Origin: Liolophura sinensis
Lineage: Eukaryota > Mollusca > Polyplacophora > Chitonida > Chitonidae
Direction of reading: 5' to 3'
Assembly (NCBI RefSeq): GCF_032854445.1
Contig: NC_088298.1
Coordinates: 14,183,504-14,247,503 of the forward strand
DNA length: 64,000 bases
Position numbers and translations under genes: made by a program. The notes beneath the pieces are model-generated. The model did no database searches and was not told where the DNA came from. It was given only the letters and a program-made list of their open reading frames with translations. Positions 58,441 to 64,000 of this stretch are shown here, one piece after another. Position 1 is the first letter of the stretch; each line of letters opens with the position of its first letter.

Positions 58441-60466
58441 GGTAATTCCCTTAAAGTAGTCGGGCTTGAAAGTATCTCGCTAACTTCTGTTAGGTACGTT
58501 ACACACGTAAATACTCCTTGCTCGTAAATACTCCTTGCCGAATTTCTCGAACACGGCAAGCTGTTTGTTGTCAGTTTTCTTCTCTTCGACGGGCAATCAC
58601 GGGGGCCAAGACGAATAGTTTCTGGGAGGTTGATGGCTTTGTCCAAGCAAAGGAATTCGGCAAAACATCGCGCTGATGACGGACGCACCAGAGTGTTAAA
58701 CTGCTCGCTGACGCCAATGACCTGCCGCTGTTCAGGATGCAAAAGTCAGTTAAAGCAAAGGCAAGGTTTACCCGATTAGCCCTCCAACCCCCACCCTCCC
58801 AACCCCCACATTCTTCTTCAAAGAGAATAGAGGCAATGTTTAAGTTCAGACTATGAGCCTACATTTAGACAAGTGTTTAAATACCATATGTTTTGATTTT
58901 GGCGATGTAAATTTTTCTGATAATGCGTTTAATGGAAACCTCAAGTAAGAGTTAACTTCGACAAAACGTCTAAAACTTGATAACGTAATAACCCTTTCAC
59001 CTCCTAAACCCCCTTTTCGGTTCAAAGCAGAAAACAGACGGTACTTACATTCGCTTGAGAATATGACCTTAGACCAGTATTTTGAACCCAACTGTTTTAA
59101 CTTTAGCATCAAGAAAACTTTTTTTCATATTTATGCTTTCAGCTGAAGCCTCGAATCAAGTTTTACTTTAATTAATTTGTTTTTAGAAAATTCAACAAGT
59201 CACACATTCAACCACTTGAGAGTATATTGTTGATATATTTAATCTACCAGAATTACAACCACAGCAAAATGTCTTGTCCACTGCTACCTTTTTCGCTCAT
59301 ATGTCCTCTACACGGCAAGACCTCACTACTTGGATTCAGTATACATACAACACCGATCAGATCCCGCTGGAGAAGTTATGTGCGGGCCAGCAATGTAGAC
59401 AAGGTAGGTCTCCGAAGCGGCCAGATGTGTAAGCTCATCACTCAAAGCCATCTGCAATTCTCATTGGCCCTCAACCCGTCCAATTAGCACGTTCAGTTAG
59501 ACTAGAGACAATGAATTGACCAGCGAGGATATGACACGTGCTTCCGTGACGAGTGCCTTGCTCAGGAAGATGGACGCCGGAGAAAGGTACGCGACTCGTT
59601 AGATTTGGGAATTATACATGGTGCGAGGAATTCGCCACGGAATTCGAAACCAAGATCGCCGAGTGTTAATGTGAAATTCGGATGTCTCGTCAATAGATAT
59701 TATGACAGGTAAACTCACCCTATGCATTTTGCTTCCACGAGAAGTCCCACCAGGGTACTATTTATAGCACAAGCCTGTTTTAGTTCTCTGTATATTGCCC
59801 AACTGTTACCTTGTATCAGTTGTTTCCAAGTCTACCAGTCATAAATTGTGTCTAATTTCACAGGCGTGGCAAAACATAACAAACCTCAAAGCAAATGCTG
59901 ACGTAAAGGGTCCTAATCATGAATGTAATCTGTGAGCTACGCGTGTATGCACCGCTTTTCTCCGTGGTGGGAGATAATATATGTCAGTCCTGTTTCCTTA
60001 CGAGCATACCGCACTAGGCGAACGAAGAAAGTTTTCTTTGATATACTTTGTATTTTCATACCAGATGACATTTCTGAAGTTTTCTGTATGACGTTGTAAA
60101 ACATTCCACTGTCAGTCATTTTCGTTTTCTTTTTGCCCAGGAATAAGTAACACGTTTTATCGTGTTCTGGTCTAAGAGACGCTGGTATGGTTTCTCGCTT
60201 CTTCTCGTCTTATTTATGTATGAAGTTTTTCACGATGTCAGTAGCTGAAGTAACGACCGATTTTCCGTTAAACCTTAGTTAATCATTTAATACGTCACAA
60301 AATGTACACGTATTCTAAGAAATTAAACTCTAGTGACTGAACTGTTATAGGTTTAGTCGGTAACTTCCATCATGGGCTACAGACGTCGACGAATTGGTAA
60401 ATTATAGCATACGCCCTAAATCACTAAGGAATCACTAAGCCACAATGTGAACTTCACATGCCAACG
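58441..60466. other. no gene recognised
   Basis: Contains the C-rich tract at 58788-58807. Frames 58846-59112 (-) and 59227-59487 (+) are unrecognised. Confidence 0.45.
58788..58807 (-). other. minus-strand G-quadruplex candidate
   Basis: CCCCC-A-CCC-T-CCC-AA-CCCCC: four C runs with 1-2 base loops, a textbook G-quadruplex pattern on the minus strand. Confidence 0.7.
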
Positions 60467-60632
60467 ATTCAGTAAGTCATAACATAGACAAATACGCTAC
60501 TGAATCAGTGAGTCATAACATAGACAAATACGCTACTGAATCAGTGAGTCATAACATAGACAAATACGCTACTGAATCAGTGAGTCATAACATAGACAAA
60601 TACGCTATTGAATCAGTGAGTCATAACATGGA
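60467..60632. repeat. 36-bp tandem repeat, 4.6 units
   Basis: Units of the form 'aatcagtgagtcataacata' plus 'gacaaatacgctactg' start at about 60467, 60503, 60539, 60575 and 60611. The plus frame 60508-60696 is a 12-residue repeat (core SHNIDKYATES) produced by it. Confidence 0.95.
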
Positions 60633-61588
60633 CTATACACACACCAATGAAAAAGTAAGTCCTATAAATACTGCAAAACAACCTTATTCAAATTGAAATA
60701 TTCATTAAAACAATGACAGTATACTAACGATATCTATCTAAGAATAAAAATAACAATAACAAGTAACTATGTATTTAGTGTTTAGAATTCAATACAATTA
60801 CGAATTGATTCCTACGTAAATGACTATTTATTTATTTATTTATTTCATTGTTTAACCCCCATACTGACCAACTTTCCAACATAACTTTCAACATCATCAT
60901 GTTTGGCTTTAAATCGATGTCAACTCTGGTTCTCTGTGCGAACATCGAATCTCTGTACATAATTTAGTAAGTAAAGTCACAAATCCGTCCTCATTAAACG
61001 GCTGATAAAAACGATGAAACATCAAAAAGAAAAATCATACCTGTCTGAAGCTGGGTTCGATCTCACATCCATGAAACCTAATACCTTCTTGGGCAGGTGC
61101 GCGAAACCAGGTGTTTTTTTACACAGCCCTATAGCTTCCGTTAGATGCATTTGGGAGTAAGTGACATAAACTGAGGGAATGACTAATACACGATTGCCAC
61201 TTACCCATCAGGCAGGCTATGTCGAGAATGATAAATGCCTTTGCCGAGAAGGTTATTTTTTTAACATAGGTGATGTAATAGGACAGTTGTTTATGTTGTA
61301 CACCGTTTGTTATAGAAAGGGAAATTAACTTTGCGTGCAAACAGCTGGGGCAAGCTGCTAGTTTCCTCGCCCCAATGTTAACGCACTGCATAGATGGACC
61401 AATATCATTATAGGATTCCAGGTATATTCCAAGCTCGTTCTGTTCCATGATATGGATATAAGATTTTTTAAAAAACGTTCAGCACACAGGGTAAGACTAG
61501 AACAATGACCACAGCTTGATGGCTGGCAAATGGTCACGCGTAACTGGTGAAATACGGCCTCTTGTCATTTTCCTCAGATAGGATTTTA
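60633..61588. other. no gene recognised
   Basis: A TATT microsatellite at about 60827-60845 and a B-box-like GGGTTCGATC near 61052. The minus frame 61119-61448 (109 codons) is unrecognised. Confidence 0.45.
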
Positions 61589-61665
61589 TTCTAACTGTTC
61601 ATATAAATGCTTAAACTGTAGCAAACTGGACGCCCACTAGCACCATGGCTTAGAGGAGAAGAAAA
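61589..61665 (-). mobile_element. fragment of interspersed repeat family C
   Basis: 'gttcatataaatgcttaaac', 'acgcccactagcaccatggc' and 'ttaga' match the copies at 1377 and 16512. Confidence 0.55.
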
Positions 61666-62389
61666 ACTTAAAAACATGACACTGTCAGCTAAAAAGAGCA
61701 CATCTTTTTCTATCTGGTGGTGCCTGCTGCATGTTTGCGATTTTTCCTCGCCATACAGGTTAAGCCTGAAAACGGCAAAGCTGGCATAAATCACTGAGTC
61801 CATCGCGTCTACCATCTTTAACACCCTGTAATTTATGCTGGAGGTGTGTTGCCTCTCAGCCAATGAGAGTCGTTAAAACGGCCGGCTTGTTCGTGTAAAC
61901 TCGGAACCTACGTCCAACATTCCAGTTTCCCGATCGTCAAGCGGAAAACGAACTGTACTGTTCGCTACGTTCTGGGAAGAAGAGATCTACCGGAAATGTA
62001 CGAACTGCGCTTAGGCGGTTTCGGGCGGCAGTTCTCCAAGAAGTCCTAGACTTCAGGACTAGTTCTTATGCAAATGGAGTCGCCCACATGGATTTTGGCA
62101 CTGACTTTATTTATAATTTATCAACTTGAGGTACATATTAGAATTTTTTATGGCATGCACCTGCAAGAAAACGCATACTCTTTTCAATGGTATTTGATTG
62201 ATATTTAATTTTTTTTCTCCTTTAAGGAGAATTAGGTAGAGAAAATGATCTTATCTGTAATTTATTTGTCGCCACTGGTATAGAATTACTCAAAACGCTG
62301 TGTTATCATTACATATAATAAACAATGCAAAGGGGCCATGCCTCGGGGTTGTCTAGTCCACCAACAGAATTCATGGAGGGACACAATAT
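61666..62389. other. no gene recognised
   Basis: Unique DNA; the minus frame 61591-61863 overlaps the repeat fragment. Confidence 0.45.
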
Positions 62390-62632
62390 ATTTATTTATT
62401 TATTTGATTGGTGTTTTACGCCGTACTCAAGAATATTTGACTTATACTACGGCGGCCAGCATTATGGTGGGAGGAAACCGGGCAGAGCCCAGGGCAAACC
62501 CACGACCATCCCACTTTCGGCAGCAGAGGAAGCCAGCATGAGCTGGACACACAGCGACCGCAACCGCATTGGTGAGAGGCACCTGGGCCATTACGCTGCG
62601 ATGGCGCGCTAATCACCTAAGCCACTGACGAA
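62390..62632 (-). mobile_element. SINE family A, near full length with tRNA-like head
   Basis: Read on the minus strand: a perfect A box TGGCTTAGGTG (62614-62624), head, 'tgctggcttcctctgctgcc', 'ggctctgcccggtttcctcc', 'taatgctggccgccgtagta' and the end 'acggcgtaaaacaccaatca' with an AAAT tail. The B box appears shortened by a deletion. This is the reference copy for the truncated family A members. Frames 62325-62612, 62338-62541 and 62416-62616 are this element. Confidence 0.92.
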
Positions 62633-62837
62633 AGAAACGGCACAAATATCATTTTAACTTGTTTCATTAGGAACACCATGAGTCTTTGTGTCACTATTCA
62701 TCAAAATATTTCTCCTGTCATGGAGTGTCATCTGGTTCTGACCATCCTAAAACATCACTCTCAGGAATACATATCCCTTGCATACGTAACACGTTTGTTT
62801 TTGTTCAGTCGTCTCTCAAAGTGTTGTATGTATACAT
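62633..62837. other. no gene recognised
   Basis: Short unique segment with small unrecognised plus frames. Confidence 0.4.
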
Positions 62838-62890
62838 GGGGCTTAACGTCGTACTCAAAGCTTTGGTAAAGTTTCGTTGGGACGTCAGTA
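62838..62890 (-). mobile_element. SINE family B 3'-end fragment
   Basis: 'catggggcttaacgtcgtac' then 'tcaaagctttgg' matches the reversed 3' end of family B. The rest has decayed. Confidence 0.5.
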
Positions 62891-64000
62891 TAAACATAGG
62901 CCCCTTCTGACTCATTTGTATGGTTTAAAAGTTCTGAAGTTAGTACGTAGGGATCCGCAAGTAAATCTGACTTTAATGAGCCCAAATTAAGTCATACCTG
63001 TATAGACATATTTAAGCATTTAACCAAACTTTCAATTCCATGTAGTAAGCTTATCACTTGTAGCTCATTGTGTATAGTTTATAATTTGATGATGTCAGGC
63101 AATCGTGTCTCAGCTATATATTATTAAATTTGATATATGTTTTTGATTTGCTTTCAACGAGATAAGATTATTTCCTTTGCAGATATATAAAACAGAGTTC
63201 AAGGTCATGTGCTGGCCTAGACCCTGAGATAACGCGTATATAAGCCAACTTGATGTAAAATTCCTAGATAGTGTGATGTATTGAACCTTGGATCATAGAC
63301 ACTGGAGAAACACATCGTTTTTTCAAGCCGTTAATTTTGCAGACTTTCTCTACATAACGGTTACGGTCAGCGTGCTCGTCATCCAGTCAGTTTGTATTTC
63401 CATACTACGTGACGTTATTCGACCTTGTATATCAAAATAATAGCTCTTGCCTGGTGCCTTTATACCGGGCACCAACTGCGATGATATATGGGACAGCTGG
63501 TGATTCTTAAAGTGTTCTTCTGCAATTTATGGCCGTTTTTTTCTCTTTCCGGTAGTGCCTCTAAGTCAAACGGGCTTATGGAGCCCTTCCTTAGTCCGCC
63601 CTCACTTATTACTGACTGTCTTAAAAAATAGTTGCCTTCAGTTGTTGTCTAACATATAAACGTACCAGAGAGGGTGTTATTTATTTGGTTAAAAGCATTT
63701 ATTAACGTACTCAGCTAACCATAGATCATATCTTTTGCTTGGTTTTCTAAAAATCTTTTCAGTATACTTCTTATAGTAAACCTGTATTAGAGACAAAGCA
63801 TCAGTTGACTTAAATTTCTAATATGCAACTATCACACGTTAAGTGGCAACCATTCATTCATTTAATTAAATAGCATTGGTCATATACTTTTAATCAGAAA
63901 TAAGATCTTACAAAATAATGATAATGTGACCTTTATCATGTTTGCTTAATCACTTCTAACTAAAATAGAATTATGCGATTCCAGGAGCTGTAAAACACGG
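62891..64000. other. no gene recognised
   Basis: AT-rich unique DNA; a TCAAGGTCA nuclear-receptor half-site at 63199-63207 is the only motif noted. Confidence 0.45.

Noticed and set aside
62325-62616. Frames of 66-95 codons on both strands
   Set aside because: Entirely or largely SINE A sequence.

Overview
The window reads as a gene-poor stretch of a eukaryotic nuclear genome. AT content is high, reading frames are short and closed by stops everywhere, and there are no operons and no recognisable rRNA, full tRNA or conserved protein gene. Short interspersed elements fill much of it. Two families have 3' ends I associate, from memory, with mollusc and other lophotrochozoan genomes. Family A ends in a 'cggcgtaaaacaccaatcaa' type tail followed by (AAAT)n. 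Family B ends in 'acgacgttaaaccccaagca' followed by (CACT)n. The best guess is a mollusc (bivalve or gastropod); this is recognition without a search, so treat it as likely and not proven.

Layout. 0-8 kb: a 57-bp duplication split by a SINE, a long degenerate CTGA-type repeat, a SINE B copy with a perfect 15-bp target-site duplication, two SINE A copies and a G-rich tract. 8-24 kb: mostly featureless, with a 42-bp and a 45-bp minisatellite, one SINE B, one tRNA-headed SINE, an (AT)n tract followed by an unrecognised 163-codon ORF, another SINE B and a MITE copy. 24-25 kb: a 63-bp satellite-like array with a 190-bp trimeric higher-order repeat. 26-30 kb: a second MITE of the same family with ~55-bp terminal inverted repeats, SINE A pieces and a 27-bp minisatellite. 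31.1-32.3 kb: a large inverted repeat (arms of about 420 bp, spacer of about 342 bp). 37-43 kb: 48-bp, 24-bp and 32-bp minisatellites next to SINEs, then an intact SINE B with target-site duplication. 44-50.5 kb: a ~30-bp minisatellite, C-rich tracts, another intact SINE B, and a 100-bp tandem array whose unit looks SINE-derived. 50.5-64 kb: mostly unique DNA, a GC-richer segment at 53.9-54.6 kb, a diverged repeat pair at 57.7-58.4 kb, a 36-bp minisatellite and a near full-length SINE A.

No genes can be shown to work together here. Most longer open frames are by-products of tandem repeats whose period is a multiple of three, or of SINE sequence. The most noteworthy item is the 31.1-32.3 kb inverted repeat. 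Its arms are nearly identical over a central ~230 bp and clearly more diverged on both sides, as expected from arm-to-arm gene conversion, and a transcript through it would fold into a long double-stranded hairpin.
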